Part shown: positions 34,409-45,797 of the stretch, piece after piece
Layout of the letters: every line of letters starts with the position of its first letter
Position numbering within the stretch: the stretch's first letter is position 1
Source: Flammula alnicola
Taxonomy: Eukaryota; Basidiomycota; Agaricomycetes; Agaricales; Strophariaceae
Assembly: GCA_015499995.1 (NCBI GenBank)
Contig: JADNRV010000079.1
Location: forward strand, 124,001-188,000
DNA: 64,000 nucleotides
Reading direction: 5' to 3'
Made by a program: the position numbers and the translations under genes
The notes under the pieces: model-generated
Told to the model about the DNA's origin: nothing
Databases searched by the model: none
The model's input: the letters and a program-made list of their open reading frames with translations, nothing else

Positions 34409-37112
34409 ATGGAATTACCCCCAGGCCTCGTCTACCTCCTACGCCTATTTCCTTACTTTGCTATACCGTCCGCTGCTGTATACTTCTGCTTGAGGTTGAC
34501 GCAAGAATATCAGCCTTCCTTTGGTATTCCTTCATGGCTGGTCATTGTCGCTTCCGTCCTTGCTCGGCCTTTGCTCTTCACCTTCAACTTTTATTATGCC
34601 AAATGGGCGAATAAGCGGGCTGCTGCTGCTCACGGCGCAAGGTTACCACCTGTGATTCAAGAGTCATCCTTCTCTGTTATACCTAAGATGGCGAGCTCTA
34701 CTAGGAATGGCTACCCAAGTGCGTCTATATGACATACCTCCGTGATACTTGTACAATGACCACGAAAGGTGACATGATGTTCCAGTGGTCGCAGACCTAC
34801 GGAAACACGTTCCAGCTTGAGCTTCTAAATACCACTTTGGTGCGTCCACCAGTTCATTTTCTATCTAGTCTCAACTCTTATCCCATCCTATCTATCCAGG
34901 TAGTAACCACTGAACCGAAGCATATTAAGGTAATTACACTGCTGGTACCCTCATTGCGCTGTTCTTCACGAGATTTCAGGCTATACTTGCCATGCAGTTC
35001 GACGCATTTGAGAAAGGTAGGCTTTCGATTCATACCCGGTGAAATCCGATTCCCGCAGGGCTTGATGTTCTGTATTCGTCAGGGCCGACATTTTTTATGC
35101 AAATGGGCTCTCTCTTCGGCACGGGGGTCTTTAACGCCGATGGTATGTAATTTCAATTCTCATAAAGTTCACATATGCTCATTAGGGACACCATAGGTGA
35201 GATGTGGAAGTAGGTTTCGACGCCTTTATTGTCGCCCTTAACGACATATGTTCTGATGGAACAATAACAGATTTCATCGGTCAATGACTCGTCCGTTCTT
35301 CACCCGTGAACGCATCAGCGACTTCGAGATTTACGACCGCAACTGTGATCTCTCCCTCGTAACCGCTAAGAAACGTCTCGCAGAGGGATTTTCTCTGGAT
35401 TTCCAGGTGCGTAAAATATCGAAACAAGAGGGTGATGCACCTTTGTGACCCTCGTAAAATTTCGAATCAGGATCTCGCCTCACGCTTCACCCTCGATTCT
35501 GCCACAGAATTCCTTTTCGGCAACAACGTCGGATCTCTCCTCGCAGGGATTCCATACCCGGCCTCAGCGACAGAGAGAACGCCGAGATCTTTCTATGATC
35601 ATCCTTCAACTGTTTTCGTCAAGGCGTTCACCGAGGGACAGGTTCTTTCCGTTTGCCGCCTGGGTTATGGTGATGATTGGCCTCTTTTGGAACTCTGGGG
35701 AGATAGAGTTAAGCCATTGCGCAAAATTATGGATGGTTTTACAGAACCGGTTATGAATGAGGCTTTGGCGAGGAGAGAAAGGGAGTTGCAGGGAGGAGGG
35801 GATTCCAAGAGCGACGAAGATGTTACTCTTTTGGCTCACCTTGTTAGACATACGCAAGATCCCAAGATATTGAAAGACGAAGTGAGTCCCTTGGGTGACA
35901 CTTGAGATAATTCGCTGATAACATTCCCAAGCTAATCAATCTCCTCATCGCTGGAAGAGATACGGTGACTCGAAATTTCGCTTCCGCCTATATTACTAGG
36001 ATGCTAATTCAAACCTTTATCGAAGACCATGTGCCTTCTAACCTTCTCTTTCTACATGCTCACGCAACATCCGGATATTGAACAACGTCTTCGCCAAGAG
36101 ATCTTCGAAAAGGTTGGACCAACGGGTAGCCCTACATACGACCAGATGCGAGAAATGAAATATATGAGGGCTTTTCTCAATGGTACGTGCTTTTGTTGCG
36201 TTCAAAATTTCCTTTGAGTTATAACCTTCGTTCAAGAGGTTCTCAGGCTCTATCCTCCTGTGTATGTATTTCCGAACACTGGACACTGGATTGATCCATC
36301 TGACTTGACATTATTCCTTTCGACAGTCCTGCAGATACCAGGTGAGTTCTCTCTCTCGATAGGTTCAGCACTTGCTAAATTGATATTTTTTATGTAGGAC
36401 CACTAACAGGGCAGTTATATTGCCTGCTGTACAAACCGGGACACAACCATTTTATGTTCCTGCGCACACATCGTATGTTCTACTCTGTTTCTTCTACTCA
36501 CTTTGGTTCTAAGGTCATTTAAATATTCAGTTGCATCTACAACATTATAAATATGCAACGTAGGACTGACTTGTGGGGACCCGACGGTAAGTGGCTTTTG
36601 CAAGCTGTGAAATCGAGGAAATGCAGTTGCCAGTAGGGTAGGTACTGATGTGTCATTCAACAGCTTTGAAATTCGATCCAGATCGCTTCATCGATGAGAG
36701 GCTCCACAAATATCTTGTTCCGAATCCCTTCATTTTCTGTCCTTTCAATGCCGGGCCTAGGATCTGTCTTGGACAACAGGTACAAAAAAGATCATTTCTT
36801 CGTGAGTTTGCCATTCTAAAATCAACCGAAATCCACATAGTTCGCATATCACGAGGCTACCTTTTTCCTCGTTCGCCTGTTGCAGCAGTTCACCGAGTTT
36901 ACTCTCGACGATTCGACCAACGCCCCGCCACCAGTGGAGTGGGCCTCTGGCGAAGGTCTGAAGGCCACCGAAAAAATATTTCCGTTGGCGCATCTCACGA
37001 TGTATGTCAAGGTAAAATATTCTGTTCAAGTCTTTGTGTGTATCTTTCGTCTGAGCTAAATCATCCCTAGGATGGGCTTTGGGTCCGCATGAAAGAGTTG
37101 AAAAGTGGCTAG
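34409..37112 (+). CDS. Cytochrome P450, CYP63-like (copy A)
   Basis: Seventeen exons from 34409 to 37112 (several under 40 nt: 30, 37, 13, 33, 25, 15) close in phase to 585 residues. The N terminus carries two hydrophobic anchors ([20 protein letters not shown] and [17 protein letters not shown]), so the enzyme is microsomal. The I-helix has AGRDT, the K-helix EVLR, then FDPDRF and the heme loop [12 protein letters not shown] with the Cys ligand. The long spacing between helices and the [18 protein letters not shown] block match the CYP63 family described from white-rot fungi, which oxidises alkanes, alkylphenols and aromatics with electrons from P450 reductase. The assignment to CYP63 is from memory of motifs. 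The gene is fully open. A paralogue lies at 43038-45797. Confidence 0.9.
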
Positions 37113-37530
37113 GAACAAAGGCATTTATGTCAAACGATCGAAATGTCACAGTGAAAAAATCTTTTAGCTGTATTTTACCAGTACAAAGCCTCACGCACCT
37201 TATGTAGAACAAGTAACCCCCACTTAACATATGTCCTGCCGAATGTCGCATGGGATGACGCATTTCTCGGAATGTGGACGTGCCTCCAGCGTTCTGAATC
37301 AGGCCACGGGGGTCTTGACGGCACGACATGATCAAAAGGTAAGCAAAAATGACAAAAATCGACTCGACGCCCCGAACAAATTACATTTCTTTAGACATTA
37401 AATTTACAGCTGAAATCTGCTCACGGTAGGCTGTAGTACTTGCATGCGAGTGGCTGTGGTCTTGCCATCATACGCGTGTGTGCTGTCAGCGCGACGCGAC
37501 ATGGAACGCACGGTCACCACCGCCTTTCAG

Positions 37531-38105
37531 GCGAAACTATTAGGAAATCGCGGTAGTGACTCATGCTGCCTTGAAGTTGACGTGTTTCCCAGCTTCGCAG
37601 GTTTTACTTGCTCCGCCGGTGATCGAAGAACAAAGCTGCTTCAACCGCAGTGAAGGCTGGTGATCGATATGATCCCTCCAGTGATAACTGTGCACTGTGG
37701 CCGCCTGCCGACTCGTGACGAATCCCACAGCACAGCCGGAATTGTCGCGGCTTGGTATCTCTCGGGTATGAGGGGCCCAATTTATTTCCCCAGTTAGCGA
37801 TTAGGGAGAGGTTTACACTGGGTTTACATACGACGAAGTCACATCAGCAAGTCATATCCTTGCCTTGGACATTCAACAACGCTTGAATAATACTGCACAA
37901 CGTCTCCCTCAAGATGGGATTGCCGCCAGGTCTTGCCTATCTTCTGCGCCTCGTGCCCTATTTTGTCATCCCATCTGCGACGGTTTTCGCATTTCTGAAG
38001 TTGTCCCAACAGTACCAAACCGCTGTCAGTATTCCTTCTTAGTTCGCTGTCACCGCTAAAATCCTCGCTTAGCCTGCTCTTGTCTTCTTCAATATATACT
38101 ACACC
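37531..38105 (+). repeat. Truncated duplicate of the copy-B P450 5' region
   Basis: This 575-bp block aligns over its whole length with 42679-43229 (promoter plus the first 190 nt of copy B), with several small indels and scattered substitutions. The match breaks sharply after TACTACACC at 38105. In this copy the TATA sequence TTTATATACC of the intact gene is replaced by TTTACACTGGGTTTACATACG. Confidence 0.9.
37914..38105 (+). pseudogene. P450 first-exon fragment with two nonsense codons
   Basis: Corresponds to codons 1-64 of P450 copy B. Codons 43 and 53, both TGG in copy B, are TAG here (38040-38042 and 38070-38072). The remainder of the gene is missing; unrelated sequence and then the HET gene's 3' end follow. 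It cannot encode a P450. Confidence 0.9.
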
Positions 38106-38278
38106 TACCACTGCCAGAGGTTTTTCACCCAACGCTAGACCTCGCTTAGCTTCGGCTTCTTGGCGATGGGATTTAGAATCGATCAGAAATTTGGAACGCG
38201 GTACAGATTCCTACGCAACTCATCCAGTATTCGTTTCCTTCTCCACGATATACAGAGTATTCCTCGCTCCTTTTCCTA

Positions 38279-40336
38279 TCAACCCCTTACAATGTTCGTC
38301 ACAAATGAATTCTCCACGGGTTCCGTTGTCGTTACCCTCACAGAGAGATTCGTGGTAAACGGCACTGAGAGATCCGTGTCCCAATCCCACAACCTATGAC
38401 CGCGCCCTCCCGAATAATACGAGTCCCGAATTTCCTTTGCCGCTCCTGCTTGGTTCTCGATATTCGGAATCACGTCCGACCAAGGCTTGTAGTTGTGTAC
38501 GCCGAGCAATACTGCCACCCGCACATTGGTGGCCTGGTCACGCAGAACCATAATACCCGAGATGCCACTGCCTTTGAGTGACAGTATGAGCGACTGATCC
38601 TTCCGGCGCTGCCAGACAATGGATTCGAACACGGTGAGTTCGACAACCTTCCAAATGTGGTGATCGAAGATGACGTGGAACCGGTAGGCTGCTTGAGGCA
38701 TGACCATATCGAGACCATCAAAGCCGCCGGCAGAAACGTTGGGCGGCGTACCGGTGGTAATGGTTATGTCGACGAAATATTGGTAGTTGGATTTGAGGAC
38801 ACCTTTGCGGGCGGCCACAAAGACATATTTGTCAGTAAGCGTGAGTTGTTCGCAGAGTCGGTCGCGGTTCTCCCAGAGCATCGTTCCATCGCCATTGTAG
38901 CATGATTTGGCGACCGTATCAAGTTCGTCTGACGGCGGGATGTTGGTGACAATGTCGCACCAGACATTAAAGTTGTGGATGCCGAGCATGACGACGAATC
39001 GTTCGTACAGGCCGCTTTGGTTCTCAAAGAGAATCCCGCCTGAATTGTCACTGCCGCCGAGTATTAGGCGATGTTGGACACCCCGGGAACTGGGCATTTG
39101 GCTCCAGCCGGTGGCATGATTTCCAGAATTGGGATAAAACTGTGTCGCCGCAAAACCGTCGATTTGGGCGTCGGGTAGTGTCTTGATGAGGAACTGATAG
39201 TTGGTGCGGGGTCGCATCCATTGCGTAACATCGAAGCGGGACGGCACTGGCTCTTTGATGTAAATTTGCTCTCGCTTGTACTTTTGCTGATTTTCTACGG
39301 TGTCGGTGAATATCTCCGTGGTGCGTGTACGCACATACTGTCCCTCTTTGTCTTTATTCAGGTAAATGCCGTGCATTGGGGCGGAGTCACTTGTGCAATT
39401 AAGGAGGGCCTTGAATTGGTTCGCCTGTCCACTGACTGGCTGGAGTGGAAGCTCGATCGAGAGCCCAACGTTGGTGATGTTGTAGGGAGACCTGTCCTTG
39501 TCTACCTTTCTATGCGCCAGGTGCGAAGATCGGGAAAATTCCGCTGGGGATTTGGCAAGTAATCCTGCTGATCCAGCGCCGCCGTGACCCCCAACCCATG
39601 CGAAAATGGTATGATCGTCCGACGTCGCAATGATCTCTCGCTGAAGCCTGGTGAATGCGCCCTCGCCCTCACCATACAAAATGGGCATATTGATCCCAAA
39701 CAACCCGAGCAAACAATACGCCATATCTTCTATCCTTGTTGTCTGTCTATTCGCTGCCCACGACATCCTCGCTGCGATGCTGATTTCACCGGAATGATTG
39801 ACCAACAGCACCTGCTTGCCGATATTCGTGACCTGTGTGATTACCTTTCTCAGGCTGGACTTCGTCCCAATTTCCACCCATTCTTTATCGTAGAACACCA
39901 AGCTCAGGGGCGCAACCAATTCCTGTAGTGTCCACCCTCTCGTGAACCACTTGCACCTACGGAACTGGGAGTTGGGGTCGAATGCATTCTCGCTGGCTGA
40001 GACATCCATCAGGTAGGCATAGCAGACCTCAGCTTCTTGGTACCACTTGTACATAGAGTTGATAGCTTCAGAGAGCTCGCTGCTGCTGGTCTTATCGATG
40101 CAGCAGGTGTCGACCCATACGTAGGTAAACCCGTCGAGTACAGCCTGCTCGCAGGTTTTCTTGATCTTTGTGAAGCCTCTCTTGCGCTCGACGTCAATGT
40201 CCGGCACCGTCTCGCGTGCGAGCATCTCCTGCAATGTGACCTCTTCATCCTCCCAGGTGTGCGAGAGAATCGCATACACCGGGACCTTGTTTGAGAAGTT
40301 CTCCATCATGATTGTTGTTGCATTGATAAGACGCAT
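38279..40336 (-). CDS. HET-domain protein
   Basis: An intronless frame of 685 residues. The HET domain is N-terminal: VPVYAILSHTWEDEEVT, then FTYVWVDTCCIDKTSSSELSEAINSMYKWYQ, and WFTRGWTLQELVAP, followed by the RIEDMAYCLLGLFGINMPILYGEG block usual in basidiomycete members. The C-terminal 350 residues (from about residue 300) contain repeated beta-rich stretches around FVVMLGIHN and VAVLLGVHNY and resemble nothing I can name. HET domains trigger allorecognition cell death in ascomycetes and are widespread in agaricomycetes with mostly unknown roles. The absence of introns is unusual for this window. It is transcribed toward the P450 fragment, 174 bp away. Confidence 0.9.
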   Translation of the reverse strand: MRLINATTIMMENFSNKVPVYAILSHTWEDEEVTLQEMLARETVPDIDVERKRGFTKIKKTCEQAVLDGFTYVWVDTCCIDKTSSSELSEAINSMYKWYQEAEVCYAYLMDVSASENAFDPNSQFRRCKWFTRGWTLQELVAPLSLVFYDKEWVEIGTKSSLRKVITQVTNIGKQVLLVNHSGEISIAARMSWAANRQTTRIEDMAYCLLGLFGINMPILYGEGEGAFTRLQREIIATSDDHTIFAWVGGHGGAGSAGLLAKSPAEFSRSSHLAHRKVDKDRSPYNITNVGLSIELPLQPVSGQANQFKALLNCTSDSAPMHGIYLNKDKEGQYVRTRTTEIFTDTVENQQKYKREQIYIKEPVPSRFDVTQWMRPRTNYQFLIKTLPDAQIDGFAATQFYPNSGNHATGWSQMPSSRGVQHRLILGGSDNSGGILFENQSGLYERFVVMLGIHNFNVWCDIVTNIPPSDELDTVAKSCYNGDGTMLWENRDRLCEQLTLTDKYVFVAARKGVLKSNYQYFVDITITTGTPPNVSAGGFDGLDMVMPQAAYRFHVIFDHHIWKVVELTVFESIVWQRRKDQSLILSLKGSGISGIMVLRDQATNVRVAVLLGVHNYKPWSDVIPNIENQAGAAKEIRDSYYSGGRGHRLWDWDTDLSVPFTTNLSVRVTTTEPVENSFVTNIVRG

Positions 40337-41547
40337 GACTCGGACGGCGGGTGCGTTTGCAGAAGGGAGGGGTTTGTTAGAAACGCCCTGCAGTCCATGC
40401 AGTGGGTTTTACACGAAGCGACATCGGTCATGCGTGGCATCTGAATGAACAACATATGACAGCTACACAGGCAATGGTCTGCGCGGAAATTTCCCGCGGG
40501 CGACGGTGCAAGCAGACTGAGGGCCAGCCTAAAGGTGACCAACAGTTTGATCTGGAAGCAACTCACGTTTTTAAATCTCAGTCGGCTGACGAGCACTGAG
40601 CGTAGGCTGCCTGCAATCTCGGCTAACGGCCTGTAGGCAGCTTGAAGGTCGATTAGTACGCACTATACCGCATTTGGTAAATTCTCCGAAACTACAATCC
40701 TGGTCTATTCACGAAAATGAGCATAAAAGAGCAATATTTATTGCACCTGTAGGGTGTATGTACCACGAGAACAGGAGGAAAATAGCAACAGGGACATAAT
40801 GTAACATAAATAATGGTAAGACTAGCAACTTCCAGCGAAGATAAACCAAACCGGTTCCTTCGAAGGCGGTGCCGTGACGTGGCGACGTGGCACCGCTCAC
40901 GAATGACCTCTCGCCATTGCTTGAATGCATTTCTATAGAAGGATGAGATGGGATATGGGACCTCTATGTATCGTAAACAGGAGTAATGAAAGAACTTACA
41001 CTGGGGTGGATGTCTTCGATGACCATAATTGAAGGTCGTCCGAGTCTGATTGGGGCCAAAAGTGATGCCGTTGGAGGTCAGAAGAGAGGGCTGAAGGCTA
41101 CTCAAGTGGGGAGGAAGGAGGGAAGGACTGGCAGTGGAAAGCGAGGGGAGGAGGCAGTCCGAGGTGAAGGGCTTGTGCGTTGGTTGAAGTTCAACATGGG
41201 GGGAAGAGGACAAGCATTGCTGGCAGTCACAGCGTGATGTGAAGGCGGAAATTCTCTAAGTCCACAAGCGAGGCGCTGCCCGGAGCTAGCCGTGCATGGG
41301 AACGGCAGTCTGTAGGCAGAGTACAAGCAGATATACAAGATACCCATAAGCACAGTACGTAGGTGATGTGCTGGCAGTGCTTGCTAGCAACCAGTGGTTT
41401 AAATACGCGAGAAGCTTGTAGGTCAATTTACGCTCTGCTTGGAGGCTAGCTTACAGGTCACCTACAAGTTGCACGGCCTACGGGTGACCTGCGCGTGAAC
41501 CATTGGCTGTGTAACTCATATCGATATGTGTCCGCTGTCATACCTTA
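40337..41547. other. Intergenic region with scattered TGTAGG motifs
   Basis: No supported gene. A minus-strand open frame (40692-41213) lacks any known domain. TGTAGG or its complement recurs at 40632, 40748, 41311, 41417 and 41461 on both strands, which may be remnants of an old transposon end; no clear terminal repeats were found. Confidence 0.45.
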
Positions 41548-42238
41548 CAGCCCTTTGCATATTTTTGTGAAAGTCGAAACATTTTGAGCGCGATCACGTG
41601 TTGATGGTACCTTAACCAAACATGCCCGGCGCGGTCGGCACCTGAGACTCCTTCATCATCATCCTACCATTATGCAACCTTTGTGTGCTATCCAACTCAT
41701 TTAAGCCCTTATTTTGAAAGTTTTATAGCATGTAATGAGTAGTGTGTATTAATCCCTGAAAGCCACGGGCTTAAAATCAAGAATTCACTGAAGATCACAG
41801 TGGAGTGAGATGAAATTGGAGTAAGTCATTGAATCCCTACTGGAACCACAAGACCTTTCACGATTAGTGGTAATTCAGTCCAGTGTAGCACCTTTTTCGA
41901 TGTGCTGCGTTCTATAACAGACGGCTGCAGTTTGAACAGCTTGTGGAGCGCCGTGCTCGACCCTCGTCAAAAACAAGGATCCAACTTCCAACCAACTTCC
42001 AAGTACCTTCCTTGAGACACAAACATGCCGTTATATTGCCTGAGAGACGAGACAAGAGACTTATTGAAATTTAAATACACGACAAGGCAAGATATCATCC
42101 TCGAGCGACAACCGCCCAAGCGTTGAGCGACCTACCCAGAACCTGCCGAGATGTTGCCGACGATGTTTGGTCCAGGCACATCAGCACGTGACCGCGCTCA
42201 AAAATGTTTCGACTTTCACAAAAATATGCAAAGGGCTG
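41548..42238. mobile_element. Non-autonomous TIR element with TA target duplication
   Basis: A roughly 56-bp terminal inverted repeat begins CAGCCCTTTGCATATTTTTG at the left and ends with its complement at 42238. The arms differ by one indel and two substitutions (GCGCGATCACGTG versus GCGCGGTCACGTG). Both ends are flanked by TA, the target duplication of Tc1/mariner-type elements. The 691-bp element has no transposase frame and must be mobilised in trans. It lies in the P450 copy B upstream region. Confidence 0.8.
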
Positions 42239-42280
42239 TATCTGATTCGGCAGGACGAAGTATCCATCAATACACACACT

Positions 42281-42420
42281 TGTAAGTGGGCCATTGCTTA
42301 CGCACGGCATATACGAGTCCTTTCTCTTGCTCAGAGCAGTGCTCACACATAGAATCATTGACCTTCAATAACGGTAGTCATTGATGAGTTTAGAAAAGAG
42401 ATAAAAATTCATTTACTGTA
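42281..42420. repeat. Dispersed repeat, inverted copy at 56.2-56.35 kb
   Basis: From CTTGTAAGTGGGCCATTGC to AAAATTCATTTACTG the sequence matches the reverse complement of about 56200-56350 with mismatches and a roughly 15-bp indel. It lies directly between the two small TIR elements. No coding capacity. Confidence 0.85.
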
Positions 42421-42428
42421 CCATTTGA

Positions 42429-42665
42429 TTCAATTCGGCAGGGCCCGTGACCTGTGACAGCCCTGCCGAAATTTTGGTTTCGGCACCCTCAAAAACTCGC
42501 CGTGACACACGCAAATTCTTCGGCAATGTAGCGCCGCAGGCCGCGAAAAATTTCTACATTTAGGGTGTTTCACCAAGTGGTTTCGGCACCCCGCCAAAAT
42601 TGCCGTGACAAGGGTGACATTTCGGCGTTTTGGAAGGCCTGGTGACGCGTGACTGCCGAATTGAA
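42429..42665. mobile_element. Small MITE-like element with TTCAATTCGGCAG ends
   Basis: A perfect 13-bp inverted repeat (TTCAATTCGGCAG / CTGCCGAATTGAA) bounds 237 bp. Inside, a direct repeat of about 33 bp (TGGTTTCGGCACC..GCCGTGACA) occurs near 42473 and 42579. No open frame is seen. A clear target-site duplication was not found, so the exact ends are tentative. The P450 duplicated block starts 14 bp further on. Confidence 0.65.
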
Positions 42666-42678
42666 CGAACCTGCGACG

Positions 42679-43229
42679 CGAAACTACTTTAGTGACTCAC
42701 ACTGCCTTGAAGTTGACGTGTTTCCCAGCTTCGCAGGTTTTACCTGCTCCGCCGGTGATCGAGGAACAAAGCTGCTTCAACCGCAGTGACCAGTGATCGA
42801 TAAGATCCTCCAGTGATAACTGCGCACTGTGGCCGCCTGCCGACTAGTGACGAATCCCACAGCACAAGGGCCGGAACTGTGGCGGCTTGGTTTCTCTCGG
42901 GTATGAGGGGCCCAATTTATTTCCCCAGTTAGCGATCAAGGAGAGGTTTATATACCACGAAGTCACATCAGCAAGCCATATCCTTGCCTTGGACATTCAA
43001 CAACGCTTGAATAATACTGCACAACGTCTCCCTCAAGATGGGATTGCCGCCAGGTCTTGCCTATCTTCTGCGCCTCGTGCCCTATTTTGTCATCCCATCT
43101 GCGACGGTTTTCGCTCTTCTGAGGTTGTCCCAACAGTACCAAACCGCTGTCAGTATTCCTTCTTGGTTCGCTGTCACCGCTACAATCCTCGCTTGGCCTG
43201 CTCTTGTCTTCTTCAATATATACTACACC
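42679..43229 (+). repeat. Source copy of the duplicated P450 5' block
   Basis: Upstream region and first 192 nt of P450 copy B, matched by the truncated block at 37531-38105. Similarity begins near GCGAAACTA and ends at TACTACACC. Confidence 0.88.
42947..42954 (+). promoter_or_regulatory. Probable TATA box of P450 copy B
   Basis: TTTATATA lies about 85 nt before the start codon at 43038. The equivalent site is lost in the truncated duplicate. Confidence 0.5.
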
Positions 43230-45797
43230 AAGCTCGCGAATAAAAGGGCTGCTGCCGCACATGGTGCAATACTCGCTCCACTCGTCCCAGAGTCAGTTTT
43301 TTCTGTTCTGCCCAAGCTTGTGGAAGGTAGCGAGAACGGTCTTACAGGTGAGCTCCCTTTTGCAGCGGTCCTCACTTTTGAACTAATATTTTACATCCTT
43401 GCCCACGAAAGGTGATCTACTGTATCGTTGGTCGCGGAAATACGGAAATGCATACCAAGTCAATCTTCCTACGACTACTACGGTACGTTTATTGTTTAAT
43501 TTACCCTCCGGACCTGGATCTAATACCAAAGCTCAGATGGTGACACTGGAACCACATCATATCAAGGTGAAGACTTGCCTTGTATCATCGCTGCCTATTC
43601 CAAAATGTCAACTAACGCATCATAGGCTATACTTGCAACTCAATTCGAGTCCTTCGAAAAAGGTGAGTGTAAAGCTGAAGTGCTCGAATTTCTGTGTCAC
43701 TCACACAATGGACCTGTGAATATATAGGACCAGTATTCTTCAAGCAACTAAGCTCCTTTCTCGGAGAAGGAGTATTCAATGCCGATGGTGCGTCCAAAAC
43801 TGTCGGACTATTTTGAAATCAGTTAAAAATGTTTGTTTCACAGGTGAAATGTGGAAGTGGGTATAACCTTTTTTCTTCGGTTAAACGTTTCCCGCATATT
43901 CTTATGACTCAATAACGTTTGAAGATTCCACCGAGCAATGACCCGACCGTTCTTTACTCGTGAACGTATCAGCGACTTCGAGATATATAACCGCAACTGC
44001 GATATCTCTCTAAAAGTAGCGAAAAATCGGCTTGCAGAGGGATGTTCCATCGACTTCCAGGTATGTGGCCAAAGTGTGAGCGTAGACGTTTAGATGCTAG
44101 TGCCTGATATTAGGGTCTGCGAATTAGGATCTCACCTCGCGCTTCACCCTTGATTCCGCTACTGAGTTTCTACTCGGCTACAACGTCGGTTCGCTTTCAG
44201 CAGGAATCCCGTATGCTCCATCATCTGCGATTAGAAACCCTGCTGCTTACTACGAGCATCCCTCCACTGCGTTCACCAATACGTTCATGGAAGCACAGGT
44301 GCTTTCGGTTAAGCGGCTTGGGCGCGGTCCACAATGGCCCCTTGCCGAAATATGGGCAGACAAGGTAACACCGCTACGGAAGGCTATGGATGATGTCATT
44401 GAGCCAATGATCACGGAGGCGTTAACGAAGAGGGAGAGGGAGGTGGATGCGAAATCAGGCGATGAGAAGAGCGAGGAGGACGTTACATTGCTAGCGCACT
44501 TGGTCAAACATACGCAAGGTCTGAGCAGAATTCTTGCCATTTGTAGAGTCATTTTTTCTGACTTAATTCTTAGATCCCAAGATTTTGAAGGACGAGGTGC
44601 AATATTCTGGACATCTAGATGACTCAAAGTTTTTTAACGATATTTTCTAGGTTCTCAACCTTCTGGTGGCTGGGCGCGATACGGTACGCATTTTCTAATA
44701 CCACATATTTTTCTCAATTGATTGCGTCTCTAGACAATGTCTCTCCTGACATTTTCGTTCTATATGCTGACAGAGCATCCGGATATTGAGCACCGCCTTC
44801 GTCAGGAAATCATTGACAAAGTCGGTCCCGCCGGCGCACCCACATACGATCAGATGCGAGAGATGAAGTATATGAGGGCTTTCCTGAATGGTACGCCTCG
44901 TATTTCACTCTATGATAGTGCACTCGTCTGACGTCCCTATCAGAGGTTCTCAGGCTTTATCCTCCTGTGTAAGCCATACTGCAAGCTTCTAGAGCTCTAA
45001 GATTTATTAGCCTGGTCTGATTTTGCCTTATATTAACAGCCCCGTGAACGGAAGGTGAAGGAGCCCTTGGCCACGGTTAATACTACGCAGTTACTGACGT
45101 TGCCTATGTTAGAACGGCTAACAAACCAACGATTTTGCCCGGTAATAACTTTGGGCAGAAACCGATCTACGTCCCTGCGGATATAACGTATGTCACTGTC
45201 CATCTCTTCTATGGCTGACGGTTTTCTAATCGTTTCATTAGCTGCATTTACACTGTTCTTGGAATGCACCGTAGGACTGACCTATGGGGACCCGATGGTA
45301 GGCTTTATCTTGATGTGCAAAGTAGAAGCCATTCATGTATATTTCGGTTTTCAGCGATGAAATTCGATCCGGATCGCTTCCTCGATGAGAGGCTCCATAA
45401 ATATCTAACGCCGAATCCTTTCATTTTTTGTCCTTTCAACGCTGGGCCTAGGATATGTCTTGGACAACAGGTGTGTCATCCTTCTTGTTGAAAGGGAATT
45501 CAAAACTGACCGCGGGACAATAGTTCGCATACCACGAGGCCACGTTCTACCTCGTCCGCCTCCTTCAACAATTCACGGACTTTACTCTCGACCAATCTAA
45601 CATTGTTCAGCTTCCCGCGGAATGGGCGTCTGAAGAAAGTATAAACGCAAGGGAGAAAGTATATCCAGCTACACATCTCACAACATATGTCAAGGTAAGA
45701 AAATTTCTTGTTGAAGGCTTCAACGTGTGAGAGTAACCACTTGTTCTAGGGTGGCCTCTGGATCCGGATGAAGGAGTTCAGTGATAACGGCGCTTGA
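43038..45797 (+). CDS. Cytochrome P450, CYP63-like (copy B)
   Basis: Eighteen exons from 43038 to 45797 close in phase to 588 residues. The exon sizes repeat those of copy A (310, 71, 30, 37, 60, 13, 136 and so on), proving a shared origin. Exon 8 of copy A is split here by an extra 55-nt intron at 44519-44573 (after HLVKHTQ). N-terminal anchors ([39 protein letters not shown]), AGRDT, EVLR, FDPDRF and [12 protein letters not shown] are all present, so it should be a functional microsomal monooxygenase. The substrate-recognition region around exon 14 differs most from copy A ([16 protein letters not shown] versus [16 protein letters not shown]), hinting at a different substrate; this is inference. 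Confidence 0.91.

Noticed and set aside
40692..41213. Minus-strand frame of 173 codons
   Set aside because: No domain, low-complexity Ser/Pro start, no splice partners or homology that I recognise.
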